A DNA stretch of 64,000 bases. Origin: Nitzschia sp. pyKryTriq1 (lineage: Eukaryota > Bacillariophyta > Bacillariophyceae > Bacillariales > Bacillariaceae). Made by a program: the position numbers and the translations under genes. Of this stretch, positions 1-10,660 are shown piece after piece. Where the stretch lies: the NCBI GenBank assembly GCA_956465555.1, contig OY101124.1, positions 1,178,001 through 1,242,000 of the forward strand, in the 5' to 3' direction. The notes under the pieces were generated by a model. The model was not told the DNA's origin. It worked only from the letters and a program-made list of their open reading frames with translations, and ran no database searches. Position 1 is the first letter of the stretch. Every line of letters begins with the position of its first letter.

Positions 1-785
1 TCGTCTTGGACGTGGAACCTTGCGAGGACCCAAATAGTAGTATTACTGACGATGACCACAACAACAACAACAACAATGCAGCATCAGGAGATGAGGGACC
101 TCAGAGTGGAGGAGTCGTCGACAAGTACAAGTATACCATGGCCAATGCATTGGTAGCACGAGAAAGCGATATGGGTCAAAATGATACCACCTATAGTTGC
201 GTCACACATTTGGGGAACTTGATCCAGCCGGGCGATATTGTCTTGGGATACGATCTGGAATCGACATGGGCAACCTTGTCGCTGTCCACATCGTCTTTGG
301 GAGTCGTGGATTTGGAGGAAGTGGTACATTCCAATGTGGTATTACCAGATTGCGTCTTGGTCAAGAAAGTGTCTGGAAACCCCATGGACGGCAAAGGCGG
401 CACAGGTGGTGGTGTCGAAGGTGGAGACGTTGATGACGACGAACCCGTCCGAGATGGAAAGAAACGAGTCAGCAAGCGAAAACTCCGCCGTCGCAAAAAG
501 CAAGACAAGAAGCAACGCGAACTCGAAGAAACAGCAGCCCGTATGGGATTCTTGGGAGATGCTGCGGAAGGATGGGATGGTCATGACGAGGAGGACGAGG
601 ATGGCCTGATGGATGATGACCTAGTGGCAGATTTAGAAGTGGTCGAAAAGGAACTCGCTACGTACCATGAAGAGCAAGGACAACATCAACAAGAAGAAGC
701 TACAGAAACTGAAGCTGCACAAATCCAAACGACGGAAGTAAATATCAATGACGTCGACGATGGTTCTGAGGAAAAGAGCGGCTAG
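1..785 (+). CDS. NMD3: NMD3-like 60S ribosomal export protein, C-terminal part (5' end outside window)
   Basis: The reading frame is open to the left edge and stops at 783-785, so only the last ~260 residues are present. The segment VTHLGNLIQPGDIVLGYDL, then VLVKKV and a very basic stretch (KRKLRRRKKQDKK), follows the order of the NMD3 C-terminal half: the VTHLGNLLxPGD-VLGFDL block, VxLIKK, basic NLS-like region and acidic tail. NMD3 is the adaptor that binds pre-60S subunits and carries them to CRM1 for nuclear export. The end here is rich in Asp/Glu with LxxDLxVVEKEL, suiting the leucine-rich export signal region of the family. Asn and Gly runs near the left edge are diatom-like low-complexity insertions. 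The Cys-rich N-terminal half is not in the window. Identity is inferred from remembered family motifs. Confidence 0.8.
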   Translation, partial: VLDVEPCEDPNSSITDDDHNNNNNNAASGDEGPQSGGVVDKYKYTMANALVARESDMGQNDTTYSCVTHLGNLIQPGDIVLGYDLESTWATLSLSTSSLGVVDLEEVVHSNVVLPDCVLVKKVSGNPMDGKGGTGGGVEGGDVDDDEPVRDGKKRVSKRKLRRRKKQDKKQRELEETAARMGFLGDAAEGWDGHDEEDEDGLMDDDLVADLEVVEKELATYHEEQGQHQQEEATETEAAQIQTTEVNINDVDDGSEEKSG

Positions 786-1227
786 TATAAATACAAGTTC
801 ATGAAGAGAGAACATCGGCTACTACCAAAGACAAACGTTTGGCTCTGCGGCTACCGTGCTAGTGAATCCAAGATCACCCCAGCAATCATCAAAACAACCA
901 ATATGGATTGATTCGGCCCCCAAGGAAACCTCAGCTGCAACAGCAAAGCCTGATCAAATTTTGGTACATGTGAGCGGGCCTATCAATAGCCTGAAGACCC
1001 CGACCCAGCTCTTGTAGTCGTTGGCGGCATAGGCGTTTTAGACTTCGTTGGTGCTGCTGTTCTGGTTCCCTACTCGTAGGTCCTCTCTACTGCTACTGAA
1101 ACCCATGGATTAAAATAGAAGTTTATGGTCTAATCGTACTTACTTGTACAGTGTCGTAGTTACAACCCCCATAAAATCCTGTGTGTGTGTGTGTTCAATC
1201 TCAAGTACTCGTAGGAAAACAGATTAC
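786..1227. other. Intergenic gap between convergent genes
   Basis: This lies between the 3' ends of the NMD3-like gene and the PTAR1-like gene. It holds a short TG run near 1181 and no convincing coding frame. It is presumably shared 3' UTR and terminator DNA. Confidence 0.5.
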
Positions 1228-2844
1228 TTAGATCTCACTAGTTTGATCTTTGAGCAAAGAGTGCAAAGCCTGCGGACCACCGTGTTGTTGAACGTCTACG
1301 AATCCATCCATCCATGGAACGTCATCTTTTCCCGTCAGCCTCGCGTTCATATCATCATCTTGCTGTACAACACATGTCAGCCATGCAAGAAATGCCAACG
1401 CATTGGCGTCATCCTCAACGACCGAAGAGGGGGTAATAGACCCATCATGGTCGTCGTTCGCTAAGTATATCGCTGCGACCGACCTCATTTCCTTTCTTGT
1501 CAGCTCCTCGACCAAGCTGTCTCGAGTGTTCCACAGAATCCGAACGGTCATTCGTCTCAGTATCCATAAAGTTTCGTGACTTTCATTCCGTTCAATCAAG
1601 GCTTGCACTTGACTCAAGACTTTGGTCGCCAACTGTTGGAGCGAATAATTTGATGAATTCTTGGTACAAGTAGTAGTCGTACTACTCCCATCGATCAATG
1701 ACGAGGATTGTTGTAGTTGTAGTAACTGCATATTAGTCCACATTTCCAATATTTGAGAGGCGTAATGGGCCGCGGAATGATCGCTGACATGCAAGTTCAA
1801 CCACCCAGTCACAATATCCTCCCACTCCTCTTCCAACAATTCCATTTTTCTAGCTACCGAAATGGTGGTCGGCAATGATTCCGTTATTATTTCCCCCAGA
1901 AAATATCTCCGATGGGTCCACGCATAATAATTCTTGGGATATCGTTCGGCGACCTCTCGACAAACTCTCACTTCTTCCTTGAACAGTGAGGTCATCGTCG
2001 TTGTTTGTTTTGTTTCATCTTTACGAGTAGTACCTTCCATTGTTGTTGTTATCATTATTTGCTGCAAGACATATTTGCGATGAGCCCAAGAAAATGGACT
2101 GTACGTATAGCGCAGCCAGAAAAATAGAAGAAGAGTGGAGACGTATCCAACATAGTTGTTGTGAGAATGTATTTTTCTATGAGTAAAATGCTCCATACAA
2201 GAAACTTGACAGTTCGTTACTTACGCCTTGGAATGTTGCGTCATGACCAAATTGACAAACTCGAGCTCCTTCTTCCACAACAACAAGCAGCTTGACGACG
2301 GGTCCTCCTCCTCATCACCATCCTCAACTTTATCATCTTCCTTCGATTGTTGCTGCTTGAATGCTATTATGTGCAAAAGACAACGCCTTCGATCGGCCCA
2401 CGCGGTAGCATGATCTGGATTGACCAATAAGAGACACGCTATCGTCTGGAGCCAGGACCGTAAAAGATGATCCGCGTTACTATCATGGTACGCAGGGCTT
2501 TCGGTGGTACCAGTGCCATGCATAGTAACACTAATACTCGTGGTAAGAAGTCGCTTCTTTTGTCGTTTGTATGACTGACGGATTTCTTGGGTCATCCATG
2601 GCAAACTTCGTGCATCCAATCCCAAATATCGTCCTTCCACCAAAGACAAAGATTCCTCCAAGGCCAATCGTTCTTGTTGGGGGGCGTTGCTGTTGGACTC
2701 TTCGTCATTGTCGGACGACGACGACAACGAGAAAGATACGCCCGGCAAAATGGTAATTTCAAAATGAATCGGTCCTTGCTCCAAGAGGGAGGATAACTTG
2801 GTCACTACCGCTGATTCTTCTTCTTCCTCTTCTTCTTGAGACAT
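1228..2844 (-). CDS. PTAR1-like prenyltransferase alpha-subunit repeat protein, two exons
   Basis: Exon 1 is 2844-2225 and exon 2 is 2098-1228, with an intron at 2099-2224 (126 bp; GTAAGT donor, ACAG acceptor). Joining gives 496 residues with no frame break and creates the continuous segment TQHSKAPFSWAHRKYVLQQI, which parallels the PFTA repeat of human PTAR1. Further repeats are YPKNYYAWTHRRYFL and NPDHATAWADRRRCLL, plus the PTAR1-type block WLNLHVSDHSAAHY. The CREVAERYPKNY block preceding a repeat is also PTAR1-like, which favours PTAR1 over farnesyl- or geranylgeranyltransferase alpha subunits. PTAR1 is known as the alpha-like subunit of a third protein prenyltransferase acting with RabGGTB on SNARE proteins such as Ykt6; this role is inferred here. 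I chose the ATG at 2844 (MSQEEE) because the frame upstream has no ATG. Confidence 0.82.
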
Positions 2845-2962
2845 GTTGCAAGTGTACAGTACCAGGTAATTATCCAACAAAGGAATTTGAAAATTGAAAA
2901 TGATGGGTCGGGTGTGGGCTTGAGGAATACCAGCTCCTACTACTCTAGAGTAGAGTAGAGAC

Positions 2963-3040
2963 TATCGTAAAGCAGCGAAAAAGTGCGCTGTCTAATTTAG
3001 ACTAGTAGTAGAGAGAGATCTAACTCGTACTGAAGAATCG
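2963..3040 (+). repeat. Dispersed intergenic repeat, copy A
   Basis: It carries the conserved core TCGTAAAGCAGCGAAAAAGT followed by a TCTAATTTAG block, and then GAAGAATC further on. The same order of blocks occurs at 16973-17060 and, inverted, at 15826-15898 and 14880-14970; a weaker match lies near 54225-54295. It begins about 120 bp upstream of the PTAR1-like start codon, in the opposite orientation. Confidence 0.6.
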
Positions 3041-3526
3041 CGTCCGACCGTCCATCGGACTGGGAAACTCAGTCTTGTCCGACCAATTGGAGTCACGACC
3101 GTCCATCATGTCATTCGATTCAACGGACACATCGGTCACGTCATTTAGCAGAAGGGGATCAGTGCTTCCAGCCCTGCTGCATCAGGTTGAAAGATTGACT
3201 TGTGAGAGCAGTTGCTCTGCTAGCTACTACTAGAGAGCAAAACTTGGCAGTACCGAGTCCTTGCGGTGTCAAGGGTGTTCTAGCCTTGGTTTTGAGTGAC
3301 CTTTGGCCCCTGACACAAAATTGACGGTTTTAGGAACGATTGAGCTATGTCCTACGACATTATTTACCTAAGGGGTACGATGGCAAAGGAAGCGAGGCGT
3401 CTGGCCGACGTACGGATCCCCGGATGCTCCAGTTGTAAGGGAGGGAGAGTACGCGCAGGCTCGCCAAAGGCGTCCGTATCGCCAACCGTATCGCCGGTTG
3501 TGACGTCAAGGTCATGGCATTTAAAC

Positions 3527-3556
3527 ACCTGGTACAGTACCGGTACTGTACCAGGT
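3527..3556. repeat. 30-bp perfect palindrome
   Basis: The half-site is ACCTGGTACAGTACC followed directly by its exact reverse complement. It is one of the longest members of the GTAC/ACCGGT palindrome class seen throughout the gaps of this window. No function can be assigned. Confidence 0.8.
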
Positions 3557-4037
3557 ACCGGTAGGGCTGATGTGATCTTCTTCTCCTCACCATGACGGAG
3601 TTTTTGGCTCTCGCGCTATCGTCAGCATGCATGTGCCAGGCATAGCACGCCAAAACTTGGGCGGTGTGCCGGGGTGACCAGAACGGAGTTTTTGGCTCGC
3701 TACTAGCTGACAGCACGCCGACTTCATTCGGAATACAGTACGTGTACGAGCGTTATCCTTGGTACGAGTCAGAGAACCATAGTTGGGTATGGTACTCTGG
3801 TACGAGTACCAAGAGCGTGACGAAAGTTCTTTTGTTGTGGAGCTACCGGCTCGTACTGTACCAGTACTGTACCGGTACCGGTACCGGTACGAGTGCGAAG
3901 TACAAGATACAACCTTTGTTTATTATTCTCCATCTTCAACAACAAGAAGACGGTCTGCAATAAAGATAGACTACTGTACTCGTAGGTGTGTATGCGATAA
4001 GAAGTTATACCGGGAAAGACCCAGTCAAACAAGAAAG

Positions 4038-5935
4038 ATGGACAACGCTGCTACTAGTACGAGTACCACGGAAGAGGGAGGCATGCCGAAGCCAGACGAA
4101 TCAGCATCATCGAAAACAGGCGAGGAGTCGTCGTCGCCGCCATCATTGTCGGCTGCTTCACCAGATAGCGTCGCCAGTCAAACTCTGGCGACTGTCCCTG
4201 AGCAGGAGGAATCGTCCTTTGAACCCCTTAAAATGGAGGCAGAAGGCACAACATCCGAAGAAACATTAAGGGACGAAGCCTCCTCTACTCCAAAGGTTCT
4301 TCGGGGTGGAAGGGTTCGCTCCTCTGGAGAAGAACCATCGAAAGAGCTATCTTCGGATTTCAGCGTCAAAAGTTCACGAAGCTTGAGATCTAATTTTGCT
4401 CGGGGCGCCGAAAGTATTCGCAATTTGAGACAAACGATGATTCGGAGCACTGGCAGTGTTGCCGATCTGGCTCGGGCATTGGCAGCTTCCAGCGTCACGA
4501 ATCCAGATTTGTTGAGCCCGGTTCAGTGTTCGGCGATTGTCATCAACTACATATCTGCGGGTTACATTCTGTTACCCTATGGTGAGTTTTCATCTTTTTG
4601 TGGCTGTTATGGTTGATTTCCAAAACTGAAGGAAACGTTTTGGTGGGCTCACACTGATTGATCTATTGTCCGCTTGGCTGCATACTGTCTGCAGCTTTCT
4701 ACCAGGCTGGGTATGTGTATTCTAGTTGCATCTTCGCACTGGTTGCCCTCCAAAGCTACGTCACATCGCTATACATTCTTGAAACCTGTGCTCGTGCTGA
4801 AAGTCAAAGATGGCATAGTTCTCGGCATGGCCTACCTGGAAGTTATCTCATGACCATTCGAGACATGCAGTATGAACTCTCAGCCCTCCAGCACATGTTT
4901 CTTGGTCCCCGCTGGACCAAATTTTTTCTAGTTACCACTGCCTGCGACCTATATTCCATCACATGGGTCATGAGTACTATTTTCGGAGAAGCCCTCTCCC
5001 AACAAGTTCCCATCGCAGGAATTGACGATGATTACAAGTTTTGGGTCTTTATTTTCCTTGTGATCACGGTACCGCTATCGTGTACCCACGTCTTGGATCA
5101 GGTACTATTGCAATTCATTTTCCTCGGAGGCAGAATGCTCATGGTCGTTTTAATGATAGGGACCGTCGTTGCAGCATTCTTATCCGGTGATGAGGACAAC
5201 GACCACTTTGGAGGCGAGACAGTTGGGAAGATCGATACGCCCGCGATCGATCTCACCCAAACAATGACCATCATTCAAACCGCGATATTTTCAACAGCAT
5301 TTCAATTCTCGGTACCTTCCATGGCCGGAATTGCTTCTAGCAAGGATTCCATGACGGGAATCTTCCGGCACGCTGTCACATTTGTGTACGTCAGCAACTG
5401 TCTCTTGGCGGTTTTGATGGCGATTTACTTCGGAAGCGCCACAAATCCAAGCAGCAACATCAACTGGTCGAATTATCACACGGGAAATGCAGGATGGTCG
5501 AAATTTGTGTCTGGTTACGTGGTCATGTTTGCTGCTTTGGATGGTTTAGCCGTGTTTCCGCTACTTTGCTCCAATCTGGGAGGAATCCTGCTCGCTGGTG
5601 TGTTTGGAGACAAGGCGGCGCTCACAGATCAAGACATGAAAACGCAGATATTCTTCCGTCTCGTGGCGTCATTGCCTCAATCGATTGGAGCGTTGTACGT
5701 CAATGATCTTAGTGTGATTGCCAAGTATGGTGGCATCTTTACACTTCTATCCTATTCCGCTGCGCCGACCATTCTATACATCGCTTCCGGCCGAAGGATG
5801 CGGGAAAAGGGGCTACCCGAGGAGACATGCTATTCATCAAAACTCTTCTCACACTATTGGATTGCCTATGGCCTTCTTGTTACTACCGCCCTGGTGGTTT
5901 TGGGAGTGGTTGTTGATGCAGTGTTGCAGAATTGA
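4038..5935 (+). CDS. Amino-acid/auxin permease-like (AAAP) transporter, two exons
   Basis: Exon 1 is 4038-4581 and exon 2 is 4695-5935, with an intron at 4582-4694 (113 bp; GTGAGT donor, CTGCAG acceptor), giving 594 residues. The splice restores GYILLPYAFYQAGYVYSSCI, which matches the first transmembrane helix of Aa_trans family permeases (GxGILxLPYAFxxAG). The first ~165 residues are a Ser/Thr/Glu-rich cytosolic tail starting MDNAATSTST. About ten further hydrophobic segments follow, ending in a C-terminal helix (YGLLVTTALVVLGVVVDAVL). Such proteins are proton- or sodium-coupled amino-acid carriers of plasma membrane, vacuole or lysosome. Substrate and compartment cannot be read from the sequence. 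The 3' end lies 121 bp from a convergent pseudogene. Confidence 0.8.
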
Positions 5936-6056
5936 TGAAGTAGTGAAACAAAATTGTGCATATTGTAAGACGATACATTTATTGCTACTCGTGGATCGCC
6001 GGGGCTGCTCCTCACGTACTGTACACACTCTCTTTTTCACTAGAAATAAACTCTAC

Positions 6057-7028
6057 CTACGTGTCAATAAGGGCCTGATCCCGATGAATCGTTGAGACCG
6101 AATCAGTCTTGATCAGGGCTGGCGGAGCCCAGGTTCCCTCCCTAGGCGGAAGAATCGATGCCGACTTTGCTTTGGGCCAATACAGGCGCACCACGAGGTA
6201 AACTTAAACGTTTGGTGCCGGCAGTCAATTGGCTTCTTTCTCCTCGTCCGGAGAGTCCTTCTGGATGTAAATGGCGAGGGATCCGTCCTCATTCAATTCC
6301 ATGCCGCGTAACATAGGCGAATTGATCAGGTAGCGATTGATTGGCTGGGTTTTCGATCAGCACCTGGGTTTTACCGTGGTACACGGTCACCGACCAGAAC
6401 GAATTAACCGGAAGTAACACTTGGTCCGTGGGGAATATCCGCTTGTAATTGTGTTTGCTGCTGTCGAGTGGCCGGCCTGCTGCATCTGCCTCCCGGGTCA
6501 TTGGATACCTGGCTTGGTCACCGTCTTCATTGTTACCATATATCCATCCTTTAGCCGCGGCAGCACGCTTCAACCAGGCGCCATTTCAAAAGGAGCTATC
6601 ACCAAACAGAGCACCGATTTTCCAGCCGTTGATGTTTTGATACCGGAAGCAAGATACTACGCGCTCACTTTGTCGTCGCCTTCTTTCATTCCCAGCAGCA
6701 GGAGCACATAAGTTTTGTGTACGTCAGAGAGCAGATCCTTGAATTCAAAATTCTTACCAGGGCCGACGCCAATACGGGCCAGCCAGGCAACTATGCCCTT
6801 GTTTTCCTCAGTTTCGGGCACAAACTGGAGGGAAGCATCGAGATAGACCTAAAAGATGCTGGCTTTGATCCCCGCGGTTGATGCCAGGAGGAATTCAGTG
6901 TTTGGCGCTGCAGCCGAGGCGGGTTAGCCGAGAAATCCAGACAACGGCTGGGCCTTGTATCCGGCCTGCTCCTTTTCCAAGTTGACCGTGTCTTCTGCAT
7001 CGAAAATCTGGGTGCGAAAAATTGTCTA
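6057..7028 (-). pseudogene. Decayed DUF1254/DUF1214 protein of bacterial type
   Basis: Reading the minus strand through three frames recovers the C-terminal half of a DUF1254/DUF1214 protein in the right order. The blocks are VNLEKEQAGYKAQPLSGFLG, ARIGVGPGKNFEFKDL, LLGMKEGDDKV, NGWKIGALFGD, LKRAAAAKGWIYGN, DAAGRPLDSSKHNY, PVNSFWSVTVYHGKTQ, INRYLINSPML, EDGSLAIYIQKDSPDEEKEA, LPAPN and LYWPK. There are at least five in-frame stops (minus-strand codons at 6924-6926, 6849-6851, 6657-6659, 6586-6588 and 6225-6227). The last replaces the Trp expected before LPAP. There are also at least three frame changes, for example within 6345-6365 and near 6205. The N-terminal half is missing. Intact relatives are common in bacteria and their function is poorly known. 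Gene death is seen directly; bacterial origin is inferred. Confidence 0.85.
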
Positions 7029-7809
7029 GCCGAAGGGGGGTACAGTAGTAGTAGTAAGCTTAGTCATGTATGCAGTCACGAGTCAAATTTCCAAAACGGC
7101 TGAAATGTGGGGAGCCCCCCCTAAACCTTCTGGTACAGTACCCCGTGGGCACCACAAAGATAATAAATACCGGTAATATCGTCGTCAATTGAAAATACAT
7201 AAGTATCTACCGGTATCCACAACGAGTACTTGTTTCAGCTATATATGTACCGCACGTAGATTATTATTCGATGATTTCGAAAGAAACAAAATGACGACTC
7301 GTTAAATAAGAAAATGTCACCAGTTCTATTTTTGTGTTCATCTTGCTTCTTTTGGAATCATCATCATCATCATGATGTAAGCGCTACTCGTCCCGGCGGT
7401 GGCAAAAGTACTAGTAGATACAATTATAGTATCGAATCGAATCGAATAAATATCTAGTTTATGACTGCGCTCTGAATATTCGCGTACCGGTACTGGTAGT
7501 CTTCGGAAGCAGTGGGAAGTTCCAGGATCAAATTTCTGACAAGAAACTTCGGATTTCCTGGCTTCACTCTTTCACTCATCATCCTCTTGTCTTTCTCCTA
7601 CCGGTAGTAGGGGTTCTACTGTACGAATGTATGAGTAATACGTACAGTAGACTATTGCCCTCTTTTGTTTCTCCCCGGGCATGATGTTTTCATTGGATTG
7701 GGCTCGCTGTTTTTCGATGACAAAAACTGACAGCATCCACGCCGACCGAATCATCAATCACAACCATGTACCGTATGTCCTAACTCTTGCAACTCTATAA
7801 AAAACAATA
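7029..7809. other. Intergenic region without a recognised gene
   Basis: It contains TACCGGTA and GTAC-rich motifs, a CAT microsatellite near 7360, and AT-rich DNA just before the next start codon. Short open frames have no recognisable content. Confidence 0.5.
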
Positions 7810-8451
7810 ATGTTTCCAAGTGAAAGAGAGGGAAAGACGAGTAGAAGCCACAATGTGGACTTTGACATGGTGCCGACGATTCACGAAATCCCCAACATCG
7901 AAGATCTCTCTCCTGCCGAGATAGCCGATGTTTGGTTCACAATCAATGATTTCCAGAAGAGGAAGAAATCAGACCAACGATTGGTCCGCAGGATACGTGG
8001 TGGTGCAAATGTGCCCCCCAGCGAAGCTCGAGGGCTTGAAAAACGAAGTCCCATCGCCTGCATGGAAAAGCGGGTTGCAATAATGAATGGAATTGCCGCA
8101 GTTCTAAACGAGCAGAGCCGTCAAAAGAGTCTCGGAGAGGTTAACGATGAAGCCATTCGCGAGTGCTATCAGGACAACACTACAAGTTTCTCTTCCCAAG
8201 CGCTCCTGAGAGGAGCGAAAGACGCCAATGAAGCGCGAGAAGGATTGGGGGAGAACATATTGCTCTCAGCCGCGGACAATATTGCAGAAGAGTGTTCCTC
8301 AACCGAGGGAAACATCGAAATACAATCTAGCCCTCTGCTGAAAAGAAAATCCAATGGAATTTTCAACACCGGTAAGGTATTTCGAAAATTTCTCATGAGG
8401 GCTAGTAGCATCAAGCGAATGGAAGGTGGAACACATGAAAAGAAGAGATGA
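7810..8451 (+). CDS. Unnamed diatom family protein (family A), member 1
   Basis: A single-exon frame of 213 residues starting at the first ATG. I do not recognise a named domain. It shares an ordered block with the proteins at 17733-18641 and 23175-23756: a Trp/Phe segment (DVWFTINDFQKRK), a basic RR region, the motif RGLE, a helix ending in AVLNEQSRQKSLGEVNDEAI, and then ALLRGAKDANEAREG. The C-terminal ~60 residues are Ser/Lys-rich and variable. There is no signal peptide or membrane segment, so it is probably cytosolic or nuclear. Conservation across the three copies, with strong divergence outside the block, argues that it is a real gene. Confidence 0.75.
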   Translation: MFPSEREGKTSRSHNVDFDMVPTIHEIPNIEDLSPAEIADVWFTINDFQKRKKSDQRLVRRIRGGANVPPSEARGLEKRSPIACMEKRVAIMNGIAAVLNEQSRQKSLGEVNDEAIRECYQDNTTSFSSQALLRGAKDANEAREGLGENILLSAADNIAEECSSTEGNIEIQSSPLLKRKSNGIFNTGKVFRKFLMRASSIKRMEGGTHEKKR

Positions 8452-9762
8452 GATGAACAATGGAGTACCGCATTCCACCAACAATCAAAGCGGCGAGCAA
8501 CAACCCTCAAAAGATATCTTGCACTGAGAAATGGGATCGTGAACAGCTGCGCGAAGCCACCCCGACGTACTTTGAATGGTAGGGTCCCGACGAGCTAGTA
8601 GAGAGTAGTACTGCACTTCAGCAACAATGCGGAACATACTACGGAGGTGAGGTTCAGCCAGACCGCGAGCGCCCAATGATTCCACACATGTAGTACCGGT
8701 ATAGTTTCTCGTACTATATTGCAGTATTCTGAACTGCCTTGAAAAAGAAACACTAAATAAATAAATCAACTAGTATTCTAGACTTTCCAAAAAACGACTC
8801 GTAGTAGTAGTTTGCAACAACGGACGAGCTTGAATTCATGATTTGTTGTACTACTAGCAAGTAGGTGTATCCTCAGTGGCACCCTCTTCAAGTTCAGAGT
8901 AAAAGATACCGGTATGGCCACTCACTCCACAAGCTATCGGATCTTGAATTTGAGGAGTGGTAGAAGGTAGAAAGTGTGGTAGTGGTCGAAGAACTGGACT
9001 ACAAGTACTGTAGAACGTCGCCTAGCTAGCTCTGTCTTTGTTAATCATTAGTAGTACCGTAGGAAGTAATCGACCCCGGCGTCTCAAACGACTTACTCGA
9101 ACACTTTTCGTAACCGCAGACCCATGCGCAGACCGCCAGCCCAGACCCCAGACGGCACAGTGAGCGCAGACAGCAGAGACCTACTCTCAGGGGCGTGGGA
9201 GGAGTTCGAGTGCGCAACGTGCGAAAGGCAGTCTGGTCAGTTATGGGACTTCAGTCTGCGCGGAGTGCAGAATGAACAGAACGGAAGCTGACCTGACTGA
9301 TATTTTTCCTTCTCCCCGAACCGATCGTTGGGGAGGAATAACTGCGTTTCATAACTGCGGCCGTCGAAGCTGCGCTTCCGACGCGCAGTTATGAAAACGC
9401 AGCTTCAGCTTGAAAACGCAGTTATAAAACGCAGCTTCAGTTTTGTGAGCTCCCGACATAATAAATCTGCTCTTGCCGATCACCTGCACTGCCAGCTCTT
9501 AATATGACATCAGTACACGTATGCTATATAAATTTGTACTTAGAAACGGCTTATATAATTCGTAACATGTGGAACGAGCCAGTCATTTGCGGTTCCAGTC
9601 TACCCCCCAGGCTCGGCCATGGCCAAGGCCATGGCCAAGAGAAAACGAGAGGAACGTATCGCTCAACTGGGTCTCCATGACTGATCGTCCAGCGGTCCTT
9701 TTCCTGCGCCACAGGTTGTACGAGGTTGATTATGATGTCAACTATGAGTAATAATATTTGTC

Positions 9763-9904
9763 TAGCTCTCTAGTCGAACATTATTTTACTTGTAATATAA
9801 TAGCAATAGCTGCTATATCTATATCTATTTCAATTTGACGTGCATGCAGTAGCTCTCTAGTCGAACATTACAGTACTTGTAATATAATAGCAATAGCTGC
9901 TATC
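9763..9904. repeat. Pair of 55-bp direct repeats
   Basis: Copies at 9763-9817 and 9850-9904 both start TAGCTCTCTAGTCGAACATT and run through ATAATAGCAATAGCTGCTAT. They differ at a few positions and are separated by 32 bp. Origin is unknown. Confidence 0.75.
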
Positions 9905-10204
9905 TCGCAATGATGATGAAGTGGCCGCTTCCGGCTTTCGTACAGTGGTGGGTAGCTGTAGTCGCGGCAAAGAACAGCAAAACGATTCTCGTTTCGATGC
10001 TCGCTACAATGACGCTGGCTATGATCCAGAGCCTTCTAGCGCCTCGCCAACTTTCTTATCAATCAGAGCTTTTACCACTTCTACTAGCACCTCGTTTGCG
10101 GTTTTGATCTCCTTCGAAACTGCGCGCAGTTTCTCCTCATGAGCGTTCGGTTTTTTGCTGCTATTGTGACGCTTCGTGCACACAGAACACAAAACTTCCT
10201 CCTT

Positions 10205-10356
10205 CCCCTGTATTTTGGCGAAGTCCACGGTGACCTGATAACTGCGCGTGCGACGTTACAGAAGCGAAGTCCTCCCGCGCCCCTGTATTTTGGCGAAGTC
10301 CACGCTGACCTGATAAACTGCGCGTGCGACGTTACAGAAGCGAAGTCCTCCCGCGC
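10205..10356. repeat. 75-bp tandem duplication
   Basis: Two near-identical units begin CCCCTGTATTTTGGCGAAGT at 10205 and 10280. They differ by one substitution (ACGGTG versus ACGCTG) and one inserted A, which suggests a recent duplication. A third unit starts and breaks off at 10356. Confidence 0.8.
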
Positions 10357-10660
10357 CCCAGCGCTTGTATCTTACCGTATTCATCACTTTCATTTTCGAT
10401 TTCGAAGAATCTCATCCATTGTTCATGTCTGTTGCAACTGCTTCTCGACACGGACACTGTTTGTTGCGACAAAATAATCACAAGAAACCCGCGAGTCTAT
10501 AGATAATGTTGCAGGCTACAGAACTGGATGAACGAAAGCAACATTAGTTATTATTAGTTCAGAACAGGCACTGCCATCGCAATGAAAAACATCGTTGGTT
10601 ATTCGACGACGACTAATTTTCACAACAAATAAATCGCCATCTCCAAAAAGTTGCAAAAAT

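Larger units (their letters stand above)
2845..4037. other. Repeat-rich intergenic region
   Basis: There is no credible gene. The region has one copy of the dispersed repeat (about 2963-3040), a 30-bp perfect palindrome at 3527-3556, and stacked ACCGGTACCGGT units near 3870-3895. It is the upstream region of both the PTAR1-like gene (minus strand) and the transporter (plus strand). Confidence 0.6.
8452..10660. other. Long repeat-bearing gap, possible decayed elements
   Basis: No complete gene is visible. Inverted copies of ATAACTGCG/CGCAGTTAT cluster at 9335-9445. A 55-bp direct repeat lies at 9763 and 9850, and a 75-bp tandem duplication at 10205-10355. A short frame ending at about 9682 (AMAKRKREERIAQLGLHD) and a 69-residue minus-strand frame at 10019-10228 with a helix-like KTANEVLVEVVKALIDKK could be debris of coding sequence. 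I could not assign either. Confidence 0.4.

Noticed and set aside
3347-3963. Open frames of 80-118 residues on both strands
   Set aside because: They consist largely of translated GTACC/ACCGGT palindromes (SYRYRYRYE-like strings) with no start context or similarity.
9569-9751. 60-residue frame starting MERASHLRFQ
   Set aside because: Another frame of the same DNA (ending RKREERIAQLGLHD) looks more protein-like; neither is long enough to call.
10019-10228. 69-residue minus-strand frame with Cys and Lys-rich helix
   Set aside because: Partly overlaps the 75-bp tandem duplication and lacks paralogs or known motifs; noted only in the gap entry.
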